Shown: positions 52,109 to 62,183, numbered from the stretch's first letter. The stretch: 64,000 nt of DNA from Chryseobacterium piperi (GCF_002285635.2 NZ_CP023049.2:1612001-1676000), one strand, 5' to 3'. Notes: generated by a model not told the origin, from the letters alone. A program made the numbers and translations.

Positions 52109-53074
52109 TTAGTTTTTATTTAATTTCACTTTCAGATTCTTGATCATGTCCTTTGTCATTTCAGAAATTCCAAAATCATAAGTCAATCCCCAGTCTTTTT
52201 TAGCTATGGAATCATCAATTGAAGCAGGCCATGAATCGGCAATCTCTTGTCTAAAATCCGGCTTGTAATCAATCGTAAAATCAGGAATTTCTTTTTTAAT
52301 TTCTTCCGCTAATTCTTTTGGAGTAAAAGACATCCCTCCTAAATTATAAGAAGAACGAACGGTTAAACTCTCTTTTGGCGCTTCCATTAATTTCAACGTT
52401 GCATTGATCGCATCATCCATATACAACATAGGCATCCCTGTATTTTCTGAAATGAAGCTGGTATACTTCCCCTCTTCGATCGCTTCATAGAAAATCTCTA
52501 CAGCATAGTCGGTAGTACCTCCACCTGCCGGAGTCTTCCACGAGATCAAACCAGGATACCTTATACTTCTTACATCTACTCCATACTTATCGAAATAGTA
52601 CTCACACCATTTTTCTCCTGCCATTTTTGATATCCCATATACTGTAGTTGGATTCAAAACAACATCTTGTTCTACATTCTCTTTTGGAATCCCTTTCCCG
52701 AAAACAGCAATAGAGCTCGGCCAGAATATCTTTTGAATCAATCCTTCTTTCGCCATTTCACAAAAATGCAGCAAAGGCTCAAGGTTGAGTTTCCATGCAA
52801 ATATAGGCTGCTTTTCAGAAGTACCCGATAATAAAGATGCCAGGTGATATACCGTAGTAATATCATAATCTTTGATAACCTGTCTTACCAATTGTGTATT
52901 GGTAACATCCATTCTTTCGTAATACCCTGCAGAAGTGATTCCTTTCTGCCATCTGTCCAGACCTGAAGCGACAACATTTTCGGCACCATGAATTTCAACA
53001 AGTCTGTTCGTAAGTTCGGTGCCAATCTGACCTAAAGCACCGGTAATCAGTATTTTTTCCGTATAGGATTCCAT
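52109..53074 (-). CDS. L-threonine 3-dehydrogenase, short-chain (SDR) type
   Basis: 321-residue extended SDR. The NAD site is ILITGALGQIGTELTNRL, the catalytic triad appears as SSI and YGISK (VYGISKMAGEKW), and RYPGLISWKTPAGGGTTDYAVEIFYEA is characteristic of the Flavobacterium/Cytophaga threonine dehydrogenase group. It oxidises threonine to 2-amino-3-oxobutyrate. Annotation as generic NAD-dependent epimerase is a possible alternative. Single gene with its own promoter. Confidence 0.88.
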   Translation of the reverse strand: MESYTEKILITGALGQIGTELTNRLVEIHGAENVVASGLDRWQKGITSAGYYERMDVTNTQLVRQVIKDYDITTVYHLASLLSGTSEKQPIFAWKLNLEPLLHFCEMAKEGLIQKIFWPSSIAVFGKGIPKENVEQDVVLNPTTVYGISKMAGEKWCEYYFDKYGVDVRSIRYPGLISWKTPAGGGTTDYAVEIFYEAIEEGKYTSFISENTGMPMLYMDDAINATLKLMEAPKESLTVRSSYNLGGMSFTPKELAEEIKKEIPDFTIDYKPDFRQEIADSWPASIDDSIAKKDWGLTYDFGISEMTKDMIKNLKVKLNKN

Positions 53075-53102
53075 TTTTATTTTTTTTAGATTTTGAATTT
53101 TA

Positions 53103-53110
53103 CAAAAGTA
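53103..53110 (-). promoter_or_regulatory. Threonine dehydrogenase -7 box
   Basis: TACTTTTG on the minus strand, 28 bases before the ATG at 53074. Confidence 0.55.
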
Positions 53111-53132
53111 AAAAAATCATGCTAATCATAAT

Positions 53133-53157
53133 AAAAAAAGGTGTGCAAAAACACACC
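53133..53157 (-). terminator. TonB receptor terminator
   Basis: GGTGTG and CACACC pair around a 6-base loop; on the minus strand seven T follow. It lies just past the receptor's stop. Confidence 0.85.
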
Positions 53158-53179
53158 CTGAGAACATTGATAAGCTTTT

Positions 53180-56038
53180 CTAAAAATTAAAATTCAATCT
53201 CGTAAAAAGAAACCTTCCGTTCATTCCGAATTGTGAAACATTTCTTGAATACACAAATTGGTTCTGATTAGAAAGATCGATTGGCGCCGCCGCATTATAA
53301 ACTACCTCTCCTGAAGAGTTCATAGAAGGCCTTTGAACCGTAGCTGGCCCCAAATTCCTATCCGGATAAATATCAAACAGGTTATTAGCTCCTATTGTCA
53401 AAATAAAATTCTTAGTAAACTTATATCCTACAGAAAGATCCGTAATTATTTTTCCGCCCCAAACCGGATGCTCGGTTTCTACTACACTACCATTGATAAT
53501 CTGGTAACCTATTTTACCATCACCATTAACATCCATCGTATTAGGATCTGTTACTTTTCCAAAATATACATTTCTCAGTAAAAAACTAAATTTACTGACT
53601 TCCAAACTGTTATTAAGAGAAGCTTTAAATCTTGGAATTGCTTCTTCAAGATACACACGGCTCATCTCAGAATAATAACGGTTGATCTGCCCCGCGTTAA
53701 TTAAAAGATCAGAACCACGAATATTCCCTATCCTGTTTGTTCTGGAAACCGTTACCGCTAAGTCCGAGCTTAATGAAACTTTGGGAGAGAACTTAGCTCT
53801 GTGTGAGATAACACCCTCTAATCCTTTTGTCTGAGTATCAATAGCATTAGTAAAAAAAGTAGCCGCATTAGCATTGGCTTTGTCAAACTCTCTCTGAAGG
53901 TTAAATTCTGAACTTCCAGCAGGATAAGTTCCGGATGGTCTTAAAAACTGATCCGTTAGCACTACTCTATCTTTAATCTTAATATAATATCCATCAACGG
54001 TAATGGTTAAATTCGCTTGTGGAATTTTAGTTGTAATACCTGCTGAAAAACTCATCGATCTTTCTTGCTTAAGTGTTGGTATTCCCAAACTTTTCGCTAT
54101 CTGAGAGTCATTAGAGAAGGTACCTACCTCATACGCTGTCCCCCCTACAAACTGAGTCGATGTTGTATTGTAATAAATCTGCTGCAAAGATGGAGCACGA
54201 AATCCGGTGGAATGCGCCGCTCTTATATTGATTTGATCAGTAAGCTTATATCTTGTAGCAATTTTATAATTAAATGTAGATCCAAAATCAGAATAATTTT
54301 CAAATCGCACAGCCCCACTTATTAACCATTTATCTGTAACATCAAGTTCAGTATCCAGATAAGCCGCCACAGAACGTCTTCCTTTATTCAAACTATTTTC
54401 AGGTCTGAATCCCGGGAAGACCTGTGCTCCTCCAGGTCTTACAGCACCAAAAAAATCGGTCGGTTTTTGGTCATCAGGACTTGAAACAGTACCACTGGTA
54501 TTATAAAGCGCCCAGGAAGCCTGCTCTCCGCTTGTAATTTTATATCTTTCAAATCTGGCTTCTCCTCCAAAAGCAATATTAAAACCTTCCAGCCAATCCA
54601 CTTTGGTATCAAAATCCGCATTGATTGTATTCTGAGAAAAACTTAGACCTCCAGCATCAAATTCCGTTTTGCTGGGAAAGAGCATCGAAGCATTCGCAGT
54701 ATTTTTAATGGTATAATCAAAAGTATTTTGTCCAAAAGTATTACTGATGTCATAATTAACATTCCCTATTTTCCCTTTAACACCAGCAGCAAAGGAAAGA
54801 TCAATCACATCAGAAGCAATTTCAGGTAAAAATCCGTTAGGATAAATTGAAGTAGGCGTTCTGTTTACGTTTGGCCTACGGAAAAAACCTCCTGCATTCC
54901 CGCTTCTGTATGAGATTCCACCAAAAGCATAACCTTGTACAGAATCCGATAAATCAAATTGAGAATTCATAAAAAATTGTCCGGATGTCAACCTGGACTG
55001 CCCTACCCGCATATTAAAATCATTTCTCGTTAATCCTCTATATGCCAATTCATTTTCTGTAAAATCGGCACCTAAAATTCCTTGTAATCCGGATATATTA
55101 TTTGTATTCTGGATCTGTGACTGAAAAGAAGGGCTGAAATAATTCACTCCCTGTGCATACTGGTGAATATAGTCAACAATCTGTTGTTGATTGGGCGTAC
55201 TGCCTATATTACCAAAAAGAGAAGAAAGATTTACTCCATTTTCCAATGCTCTTTGTTCAATCGCATTATAAGCATTAAAAATCGATCCTGTAGCCGTACC
55301 AGCCCTTCGGGTTTCATCCCTCTTCATCAGACTGGCAGTAAAATTGATAAACCCTTTTTTCCCGATTCCCACCCCATAATTAAGATCTACCTGATATTTC
55401 GCTCCATCCCATCCTCCCTGATGATCATTAGCCCCATTAGAATTGAATCCTCCTGCTGTAATTGCAGCAGTCAAAGCATTAGTATTTCTTTTCATGATGA
55501 CATTAATCACCCCCGCAATCGCATCAGAGCCATATTGAGCAGAAGCTCCGTCTCTTAGCACCTCCAAACGCTCAATAGCAAAAGCTGGAAGTGCATTTAG
55601 ATCTGTTCCTACAGAACCTCTTCCGGGAGAGCCATTAACGTTAACCAAAGATGAAGTATGCCTTCTTTTACCGTTTAATAAGACCAATACCTGATCGGGA
55701 CCTAATCCTCTCAGCTGTGCAGGATCAATATGATCTGTTCCATCTGCAACTGTTGTAGAATTTGAAGTAAATGAAGGAGCCGCATAATTCAGAATCTGAT
55801 TCAAATCCATCTGTGGAGTCATCACAGATTGAGCTCCAATATTGATTACATCTACAGGTACGGGAGTATCTGTTGCGACTCTTGCTTTATTCCTGGACCC
55901 TAATGTAATTTTAATCTCTTCTATATTCTTTGTCTTAGTAGAATCTGTCTGAGCCTTGGTCTGAATCTGAGCCTGTACATGTACAGAAACTAAAAACAAT
56001 GCCGCTAACGGGATAACTTTCTGGTAATTTTTGATCAT
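53180..56038 (-). CDS. TonB-dependent receptor
   Basis: 952-residue outer-membrane receptor from ATG 56038. It has a signal peptide (VIPLAALFLVSVHVQAQ), a TonB-box-like IEEIKITLGSRNK, a plug domain with LRGLGPDQVLVLLNGKRRH and IERLEVLRDGASAQYGSDAIAGVINVIMK, a large barrel and a terminal Phe-rich strand (FLFTRLNFNF). The RH-SS-VN plug pattern is typical of large iTTP/vitamin-B12-like receptors of unknown ligand. The frame opens at 56104 but a -7 box at 56052-56059 excludes that start. An IS lies upstream. Confidence 0.93.
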   Translation of the reverse strand: MIKNYQKVIPLAALFLVSVHVQAQIQTKAQTDSTKTKNIEEIKITLGSRNKARVATDTPVPVDVINIGAQSVMTPQMDLNQILNYAAPSFTSNSTTVADGTDHIDPAQLRGLGPDQVLVLLNGKRRHTSSLVNVNGSPGRGSVGTDLNALPAFAIERLEVLRDGASAQYGSDAIAGVINVIMKRNTNALTAAITAGGFNSNGANDHQGGWDGAKYQVDLNYGVGIGKKGFINFTASLMKRDETRRAGTATGSIFNAYNAIEQRALENGVNLSSLFGNIGSTPNQQQIVDYIHQYAQGVNYFSPSFQSQIQNTNNISGLQGILGADFTENELAYRGLTRNDFNMRVGQSRLTSGQFFMNSQFDLSDSVQGYAFGGISYRSGNAGGFFRRPNVNRTPTSIYPNGFLPEIASDVIDLSFAAGVKGKIGNVNYDISNTFGQNTFDYTIKNTANASMLFPSKTEFDAGGLSFSQNTINADFDTKVDWLEGFNIAFGGEARFERYKITSGEQASWALYNTSGTVSSPDDQKPTDFFGAVRPGGAQVFPGFRPENSLNKGRRSVAAYLDTELDVTDKWLISGAVRFENYSDFGSTFNYKIATRYKLTDQINIRAAHSTGFRAPSLQQIYYNTTSTQFVGGTAYEVGTFSNDSQIAKSLGIPTLKQERSMSFSAGITTKIPQANLTITVDGYYIKIKDRVVLTDQFLRPSGTYPAGSSEFNLQREFDKANANAATFFTNAIDTQTKGLEGVISHRAKFSPKVSLSSDLAVTVSRTNRIGNIRGSDLLINAGQINRYYSEMSRVYLEEAIPRFKASLNNSLEVSKFSFLLRNVYFGKVTDPNTMDVNGDGKIGYQIINGSVVETEHPVWGGKIITDLSVGYKFTKNFILTIGANNLFDIYPDRNLGPATVQRPSMNSSGEVVYNAAAPIDLSNQNQFVYSRNVSQFGMNGRFLFTRLNFNF

Positions 56039-56051
56039 TTGCTTTTTTTTC

Positions 56052-56059
56052 CAAAAGTA
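56052..56059 (-). promoter_or_regulatory. TonB receptor -7 box
   Basis: TACTTTTG on the minus strand, 13 bases before the ATG at 56038. The IS begins 145 bases further upstream, so the core promoter is intact. Confidence 0.6.
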
Positions 56060-56204
56060 ATGAATTATGTCTAATACACAAGTGAAATAAAAACCAAAAT
56101 CCACATTTTATTAAATTATTTATAATTAATCATAATAAAAATTACACAAAGACAACTACCTGCTCTTTTTCAATACTAATAAAACAATTTAAAAAAAATA
56201 CTAA

Positions 56205-57063
56205 GAGCCTGTTTAAAAAAGTAATAATAAAAAATAGTAAGGGTTAAAAGTTGCATAAAAATTGTCATTTTAGAGTTGCAAAAGAAAAAAACATCAATGT
56301 ATCCAACAGACTTAACCCAAACTCAGTGGCAATTTATAAAAAAAGCATTAGATTTTGATGACAGAAAACGAAAATATGATTTGGTTGTCATTTGGAATGC
56401 TATCAGTTATTTAGTAAAAACAGGCTGTCAATGGAGACTTTTACCTCATGATTTTCCCAAATGGCAATTGGTTTATTACTATTATTCAAAATGGTCAAAT
56501 CTGGAGATTTTCGATTTATTATTATCAAAATTGAGAGAGGAAGTACGACGAAACAGGGGTCAGAAAGCGCAGGCAAGTTTAGGAATTATTGACAGTCAAA
56601 GTGTTCGTTGGGGAAATAACCGTTCACTCAATGGCTTTGACGGAGGTAAAAAAATAAAAGGAATCAAGAGACACGTTGTGGTAGACAAAAATGGTTTTTT
56701 GTTAGCCGTAATGGTAAGTGTAGCCAATGTTCATGACAGTAAGGCTGCATTGTTACTGATCAAAACACTGCGATATTTACTAATTCCGCTTCAGGTAATC
56801 CTGGCGGACGGAGGTTATAGAGGAGAGATTATTGAGGAAATAAGAATTAAGTTTAATTATATCATTCAGATCGTAATGCGGAGTGACAAAAAAGTAAAAG
56901 GGTTTGAGCCAATTCATAAACGATGGATTATAGAGCGTACATTTGCTTGGTTTGATAACGATAGAAGATTATGCAGAAATTATGAACTCTTAATGGAATC
57001 CTCTGAAAACATGGTCAAATTATCCGCCATAAAATTATTACTGAATAAAATTTAAACAGACTC
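56205..57063 (+). mobile_element. IS5-family insertion sequence, copy 2
   Basis: 859 bp, from GAGCCTGTTTAAA to TTTAAACAGACTC, flanked by TAA on both sides (56202-56204 and 57064-57066). Same size, same ends and same transposase as copy 1 (33845-34703), in inverted orientation. It lies between a TonB receptor promoter and ggt, 46 bases before the ggt -7 box. Confidence 0.93.
56297..57055 (+). CDS. IS5-family transposase (copy 2)
   Basis: Residue-for-residue identical to the transposase of copy 1. 252 residues from ATG 56297 (a TTG at 56276 would add seven). DDE residues lie in IIDSQSVRWG, LADGGYRG and WIIERTFAW. Identity of the two copies points to recent transposition or gene conversion. Confidence 0.95.
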   Translation: MYPTDLTQTQWQFIKKALDFDDRKRKYDLVVIWNAISYLVKTGCQWRLLPHDFPKWQLVYYYYSKWSNLEIFDLLLSKLREEVRRNRGQKAQASLGIIDSQSVRWGNNRSLNGFDGGKKIKGIKRHVVVDKNGFLLAVMVSVANVHDSKAALLLIKTLRYLLIPLQVILADGGYRGEIIEEIRIKFNYIIQIVMRSDKKVKGFEPIHKRWIIERTFAWFDNDRRLCRNYELLMESSENMVKLSAIKLLLNKI

Positions 57064-57108
57064 TAACACTTCCCGGTTAATGAAGAAAGATTTTCATTAA
57101 AAAATATA

Positions 57109-57116
57109 TACTTTTG
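57109..57116 (+). promoter_or_regulatory. ggt -7 box
   Basis: TACTTTTG, 23 bases before the ggt ATG and 45 bases after the IS end. Confidence 0.6.
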
Positions 57117-57139
57117 TTTCTGATAAAAAACAAAATGAT

Positions 57140-58828
57140 ATGAAGAGCCTATTATTTGCTGCCTTGTTTTTAAGTACCCACTTTTATCTGGGTCAGTATA
57201 CCGACTTCAATATTGTAAAAGAAGTTAAAGTAAAAAATAAGGGAGTGGTTGTTTCTGCCCATCCTCTGGCTAGTGAAGCCGGAGCCAAAATAATGAAAAT
57301 GGGAGGAAATGCCTACGATGCTGTTGTGGCAACTCAATATGCGCTGGCAGTTGTTTATCCTCAAGCCGGAAATATAGGTGGTGGTGGATTTTTAGTAGGA
57401 GTAAAAAACAATGGTGAAAAATTTACATTAGACTATCGTGAAACAGCTCCTAAAAAAGCTTCCAGAGATATGTATCTCGATAAATCAGGAAAAGCCAATA
57501 CCGACCTTTCACAAAATGGAAGGTTAGCTGTAGGAATTCCCGGAAGTATTGCCGGATTTTTTGCTACATTGAAATACTGTAAACTTCCAATGGGTCAAAT
57601 CATCCAGCCGGCTATTGATCTGGCAGAAAAAGGGTTTGCGATCACAGAGAAGGAAGCAGATATGCTCAATACTCATAAAGAAAACTTCCAGAAACACAAT
57701 ACAACTTCTATCGCTTTTGTTAAAAATACACCATGGAAGGCAGGAGATATTCTGATCCAGAAAGAACTCGCTGAAACACTAAAGCTGATTCAAAAATCAG
57801 GAGCAAAAGGATTCTATGAAGGAAAAATAGCTGAGCTCCTGGTAGCAGAAATGAAAAAAGGAAACGGAATCATCACATTGGAAGATCTTAAAAACTATAG
57901 GGTTGCTGAGCGAAAAGCTTTGGAATTTGATTATAAAGGAAACAATGTTGTTTCGATGCCGCTACCTTCCAGTGGTGGAGTTTTATTAGCTCAAATGCTT
58001 AAAATGGCCAGTTATGAAAATCTGGAAAAATATCAGCAAAATTCTACGCCGGCCGTGCAGATTATGGTAGAAGCCGAAAGAAGAGCTTATGCTGACAGAG
58101 CGGAATATATGGGGGATCCTGACTTTATTACTGATAAAACAAGTTATTTGATTTCTGATGATTATTTAAAAAGCAGATGGAAAAGCTTCAGTTTCAATAA
58201 AGCCACTCCGAGCTCCGAAGTAGGAAAAATTATCAAGCAGCCTAAAGAATCTACTCAAACTACTCATATTTCCATAATTGACAAAGAAGGAAATGCAGCA
58301 TCCGTTACCACAACATTGAATGGTTATTATGGAAGTAAAGTAGTCGTTTCGGGAGCAGGATTCTTTCTGAATAATGAGATGGATGACTTCTCTATCAAAC
58401 CCGGAGTTCCGAATATGTTTGGAGCTGTAGGAGGTGAAGCCAATTCAGTTCAGCCTAACAAAAGAATGCTTTCTTCCATGACACCAACCATTCTGTTAAA
58501 AAACGGGAAACCTTATATGGTGGTTGGAACACCTGGAGGAACTACTATACCTACTTCCGTTTATCAGTCTATCGTCGATGTGGTTGATTTTAAATTGAAT
58601 GCTAATATTGCTGTAAATGCACCCAAGTTTCATCATCAATGGCTTCCGGAAACCGTATCTGTAGAAAACAATTTCCCTGAAGCTACCATCAATGATCTGA
58701 AAGCTAAAAATTACGTCATTGAAAAAGTGAAACAGATCGGAAAAACAGAAATGATCGTTATCGACAATGATGGGAATATCCATGCCGTTGCAGACGGGCG
58801 CGGTGATGATTCTGTTGCTACAGAATAA
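57140..58828 (+). CDS. ggt: Gamma-glutamyltransferase
   Basis: Periplasmic Ntn-hydrolase that cleaves or transfers the gamma-glutamyl group of glutathione. 562 residues with signal peptide (LLFAALFLSTHFYLGQ). The large subunit has GGNAYDAVVATQYAL and GNIGGGGFLV and DYRETAP. Self-cleavage before the catalytic Thr occurs at STQTTHISIIDKEGNAASVTTTLN, followed by GFFLNNEMDDFS and MLSSMTPTI. Complete. The IS upstream may have replaced distal regulatory DNA. Confidence 0.96.
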   Translation: MKSLLFAALFLSTHFYLGQYTDFNIVKEVKVKNKGVVVSAHPLASEAGAKIMKMGGNAYDAVVATQYALAVVYPQAGNIGGGGFLVGVKNNGEKFTLDYRETAPKKASRDMYLDKSGKANTDLSQNGRLAVGIPGSIAGFFATLKYCKLPMGQIIQPAIDLAEKGFAITEKEADMLNTHKENFQKHNTTSIAFVKNTPWKAGDILIQKELAETLKLIQKSGAKGFYEGKIAELLVAEMKKGNGIITLEDLKNYRVAERKALEFDYKGNNVVSMPLPSSGGVLLAQMLKMASYENLEKYQQNSTPAVQIMVEAERRAYADRAEYMGDPDFITDKTSYLISDDYLKSRWKSFSFNKATPSSEVGKIIKQPKESTQTTHISIIDKEGNAASVTTTLNGYYGSKVVVSGAGFFLNNEMDDFSIKPGVPNMFGAVGGEANSVQPNKRMLSSMTPTILLKNGKPYMVVGTPGGTTIPTSVYQSIVDVVDFKLNANIAVNAPKFHHQWLPETVSVENNFPEATINDLKAKNYVIEKVKQIGKTEMIVIDNDGNIHAVADGRGDDSVATE

Positions 58829-58964
58829 GCATACTGATTAATTTAATAATAATCCTCAACTACAAAAAGCTGACAATTAGGGATATCTTTGTCTTTATGA
58901 CATGGATCTTAAATCACAGCATTTTTTCTTACTTTTCGCTTTTTAAAATTTAAAACACACTCCT

Positions 58965-60245
58965 TTGAAAGCAAAAAAATTCTACCAACAGCTTTATTTT
59001 CAGGTAATCATAGCCATTGTGGCAGGTATACTTTTAGGCATGTTTTACCCTGAATTGGGGGAGAAAATGAAACCCCTGGGTGACGGATTCATTAAATTAG
59101 TCAAAATGATTATTGCCCCGGTAATTTTCATTACGCTTACTTTAGGAATTGCCCACATGACTGATCTAAAGAAAGTAGGAAGAATTGCTGTAAAAGCAAT
59201 GATTTACTTCTTTACTTTTTCTACACTTGCCTTAATTATCGGATTAGTTGTCGGAAATATTTTACAGCCAGGATCAGGACTAAATATCGACCCCGTAACA
59301 CTTTCAGGAGATGTTTCGCAATACCAGCAAAAAGCTCATGAAACTACATTAACCGGGTTTATCATGAATATTATCCCGGAAACTCTTTTCAGCCCGCTGG
59401 TTGGAGAGAATATTCTTCAGGTACTTCTTGTTGCTATCTTAATGGGGGTTGCCCTTGTATTGACTAAGGAAAAAAGCCAGAAAATAACCAATTTTCTACA
59501 AGACCTTTCAGCCCCGATTTTTAAAATTGTGCATATGCTGATGAAGTTAGCTCCTATCGGAGCCTTCGGGGCTATGGCATTTACCATCGGAAAATATGGA
59601 CTTCATTCTGTTCTTAACCTTATATTTTTAGTAGGTACATTTTATATTACCTCTCTCCTATTTGTTGTTATTGTACTAGGTGCTGTGGCCTGGTATAATG
59701 GTTTTAACATCTTTAAGCTAATGTACTACCTGAAAGAGGAACTTCTGCTTGTTTTAGGAACCAGTTCTTCAGAATCTGCATTACCCGGAGTGATGGAAAA
59801 ACTTGAAAAAGCGGGCTGCTCAAAAGCGATCGTAGGATTGGTAATCCCTACAGGTTATTCTTTCAATCTCGATGGCACCAATATTTATATGACATTAGCT
59901 TCGTTATTTATTGCACAAGCTCTTAACATCCATCTCCCGCTTGAGAAACAATTAATGTTACTTCTTGTTGCTATGCTCAGCTCAAAAGGCGCTGCAGGTG
60001 TTACCGGAGCTGGATTTGTAACCTTAGCCGCAACACTTGCTGTTGTTCCTGAAATTCCGATAGCCGGGATGACTCTTATTTTAGGAATTGACAAGTTCAT
60101 GAGTGAATGCAGAGCTCTTACCAATGTTATTGGAAATTCAGTTGCGACTGTCGTGGTAGCGAATTGGGAAAAGCAACTGGATAAAGACCAGCTTCAATAT
60201 TGTTTAGATCACCCTTTGGAGGTGGAAAGGAAACTGGAGGTATAA
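58965..60245 (+). CDS. Dicarboxylate/amino acid:cation symporter (DAACS)
   Basis: 426-residue inner-membrane carrier of the GltP/DctA family for C4-dicarboxylates or glutamate/aspartate. It has 8 helices and the two hairpins, with [18 protein letters not shown] (serine-rich hairpin 1), [14 protein letters not shown] and [19 protein letters not shown] (hairpin 2), and a closing [18 protein letters not shown]. The start is TTG at 58965; no ATG precedes the first helix. Substrate choice between dicarboxylate and glutamate is not settled by the sequence. Confidence 0.95.
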   Translation: MKAKKFYQQLYFQVIIAIVAGILLGMFYPELGEKMKPLGDGFIKLVKMIIAPVIFITLTLGIAHMTDLKKVGRIAVKAMIYFFTFSTLALIIGLVVGNILQPGSGLNIDPVTLSGDVSQYQQKAHETTLTGFIMNIIPETLFSPLVGENILQVLLVAILMGVALVLTKEKSQKITNFLQDLSAPIFKIVHMLMKLAPIGAFGAMAFTIGKYGLHSVLNLIFLVGTFYITSLLFVVIVLGAVAWYNGFNIFKLMYYLKEELLLVLGTSSSESALPGVMEKLEKAGCSKAIVGLVIPTGYSFNLDGTNIYMTLASLFIAQALNIHLPLEKQLMLLLVAMLSSKGAAGVTGAGFVTLAATLAVVPEIPIAGMTLILGIDKFMSECRALTNVIGNSVATVVVANWEKQLDKDQLQYCLDHPLEVERKLEV

Positions 60246-60305
60246 ATTAACCTTCTTGTTGTGTTGTACTATATAAATCGTACAGCATTAAGTCATTTAG
60301 CAAAA

Positions 60306-60410
60306 GAGATTCCTCCTTTCGTCGGAATGACATATACTCAAATACAGTTTTACAAATTAACGATTTAGCGATTTCGCAATTTTGCCTCTTTTACAATTTC
60401 GCAATTCCAA
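60306..60410. repeat. Dispersed intergenic repeat, copy 4
   Basis: Contains both repeat parts: AGATTCCTCC...GTCGGAATGACA (60306-60331, compare 16171-16199) and a GCGATTTCGCAATTTTGCC segment near 60369-60387 plus ACAATTTCGCAATTCC (60391-60407). It fills the gap between convergent symporter and lipid kinase genes. Confidence 0.6.
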
Positions 60411-60420
60411 TTTCCAGGCT

Positions 60421-61272
60421 TTACACCAAAATTGTCAAGCTTGCAGGCAGAACCTTAACATGAATAGGAGATTTAATCTTGTTGAACTCCCCATCCAAAT
60501 GCCAATTTTTCGTAGTTACTTTGAATTCAATTTCAGATACGGGAAGATAAGTGACATAGTCGTCATCTTTTAATTTCTTTGTGAACATCCTGAAAGCAAA
60601 TAATGCGGAGTAAGTCAAAGGAAATTTTTTCACTAAAACCATATCAACCAGGCCATCACTCTTACTCGCATTAGGCGCTATGTAAGCATTGTTCCCAAAC
60701 TGACGGGTATTGGCAATATTCAGCATTAAATATTTACCGTCATATTGTTGATAGGCCTCATCAGTAAATTTAACCTTAATGGGTTTATAATTAAAAAATG
60801 TTTTAAGAGAAACCTTGATATAGTTCTTGAATCCGCGATCAGTCTTTTCAAACTCTTTCACCACTTTTCCATCAAATCCTGTTCCTGAAACATTGATAGA
60901 AAGCTTATCATTCACTGTAAATGTATCGATCTTTCTGGATTTTTTACTTGCTATTTTTTCAAGCAGCTCGCCCAGATTTTTACTAAAACGGGTCTCATTG
61001 GAAAAACCATTTCCTGAACCGGCAGGAAAAATAGCAAGAATCTTATTGGTATTAATCAGGTTTTTGGCAACAGTAGAAATCGTTCCATCTCCTCCGATAG
61101 CCACAAAAATATCAATCTCATTAAAATGCTGTTGAATAAAATCATCTGTTCCCTGAATGGACTCCGAAATATAATATAGTGGGTTTCCCACCTTCTTTTT
61201 CAGCTCATTCAGAAACGGCTGGTAATTTTTTTTCGCAGAAAAGGGATTGATGATAAAAGCTACTTTTTCCAT
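60421..61272 (-). CDS. Diacylglycerol kinase-family lipid kinase
   Basis: 283 residues from ATG 61272. Catalytic-domain motifs of the DagK/YegS family: INPFSAKKN at the start, IDIFVAIGGDGTISTVAKNL, FPAGSGNGFSNE, and the C-terminal NIANTRQFGNNAYIAPNASKSDGLVDMVLVK. It phosphorylates diacylglycerol or a sphingoid/long-chain lipid; the exact lipid is unknown. The open frame reaches 61311, but a -7 box at 61278-61285 lies five bases ahead of the ATG, so the short form is right and the mRNA nearly leaderless. Confidence 0.92.
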   Translation of the reverse strand: MEKVAFIINPFSAKKNYQPFLNELKKKVGNPLYYISESIQGTDDFIQQHFNEIDIFVAIGGDGTISTVAKNLINTNKILAIFPAGSGNGFSNETRFSKNLGELLEKIASKKSRKIDTFTVNDKLSINVSGTGFDGKVVKEFEKTDRGFKNYIKVSLKTFFNYKPIKVKFTDEAYQQYDGKYLMLNIANTRQFGNNAYIAPNASKSDGLVDMVLVKKFPLTYSALFAFRMFTKKLKDDDYVTYLPVSEIEFKVTTKNWHLDGEFNKIKSPIHVKVLPASLTILV

Positions 61273-61277
61273 TGTCG

Positions 61278-61285
61278 CAAAATTA
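61278..61285 (-). promoter_or_regulatory. Lipid kinase -7 box
   Basis: TAATTTTG on the minus strand, five bases before the ATG at 61272; it lies inside the longer possible reading frame. Confidence 0.55.
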
Positions 61286-61316
61286 GAAAATGCTTCCTGA
61301 TTTGGAAGCATTATTA

Positions 61317-62123
61317 TTATTTAATTTTCATTCTTTCTTTAAATTCTGGTTTCAGCGTTCCCTTTAGGTCTTCCCATGAAACAGGAATGGTAATATCTCC
61401 CGCGGCATATGATGCAATTGCATATGAATTATACCGGAAATATAGATTTTCATCATCAAAATAAAAATTATCTGTAACCGGAATATCTTTCACCAAAAGC
61501 ATATCGGAGTTTTTCCCCTCGGGTTTGGCAGCTCCGCTGGGAACTTTATCAATATTCTTCATCAGAAGCTTTTCAAGATCTTTTTCAGATATAGTGGTAA
61601 TATCACCAAGGGTTACTTTCGTATTTGCCCTCAAATCAAAAACCCTTTCAAAAAAATCAAAACTACCATGAGCTCCACCGTAGTAAGAATCTTCTGAATA
61701 TTCAATATGCATAAAATCATTGATATTATTCTTTAGATTCATATCAAAATGTGAATACCACTTTCCTGCATCCCCGCCATAGCTTCCACCCTTCCTATCT
61801 TTAAAGAAGTTTTCTTTTTCTTTTCGTAGAAAATCCTGAAGCCCTTGTTTTGAAAAATCAGCAATGTTCTGATTTCTAAAATAGATACTGTCTAAAAGCT
61901 TCTGATCTTTTATCTCCGGAAACACCAAAAGCTTTGCAGAGTAATTGACAGAAAGTGCATTATTTATACGAACTGAATCATTTATTTTAACAGAATCTAC
62001 CACTAATTTTTCAGCTTCTTTTGCGTTTGTCTGTAAAGATGGTGTAATGGGAGAATCTCCTTTTTTACAGGAAGAGAAGGCCAAAAAGGAAAATAATGAT
62101 AGGGCAACAATAGTATTTTTCAT
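61317..62123 (-). CDS. DUF3298-containing lipoprotein (tandem copy B)
   Basis: 268 residues. A lipoprotein signal (VALSLFSFLAFSSC) gives Cys 19 as the lipid site, followed by KKGDSP. The C-terminal DUF3298 (RsiV-like) domain shows YSEDSYYGGAHGSFDF and NFYFDDENLYFRYNSYAIASYAAGDITIPVSWEDLKG. Closely related to its neighbour 62184-63020, a tandem duplicate. Probably a periplasm-facing lipoprotein; RsiV relatives bind lysozyme, but that role is not shown here. Confidence 0.85.
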   Translation of the reverse strand: MKNTIVALSLFSFLAFSSCKKGDSPITPSLQTNAKEAEKLVVDSVKINDSVRINNALSVNYSAKLLVFPEIKDQKLLDSIYFRNQNIADFSKQGLQDFLRKEKENFFKDRKGGSYGGDAGKWYSHFDMNLKNNINDFMHIEYSEDSYYGGAHGSFDFFERVFDLRANTKVTLGDITTISEKDLEKLLMKNIDKVPSGAAKPEGKNSDMLLVKDIPVTDNFYFDDENLYFRYNSYAIASYAAGDITIPVSWEDLKGTLKPEFKERMKIK

Positions 62124-62183
62124 AAGTATTTTGTACTTGTCATTGCAAAATGGACACCAAAGGTCTTTTACGCATTTAATTTT

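Noticed and set aside
54065..55558. Several 60-131 residue ORFs antisense to the TonB receptor
   Set aside because: They are shadows of a long, clearly real reading frame on the other strand.
33845..57063. Composite transposon carried by the two IS copies
   Set aside because: Each copy has its own TAA pair and the interior is ordinary core genome (rny, zapA, ubiE, porT), so two independent insertions are simpler.
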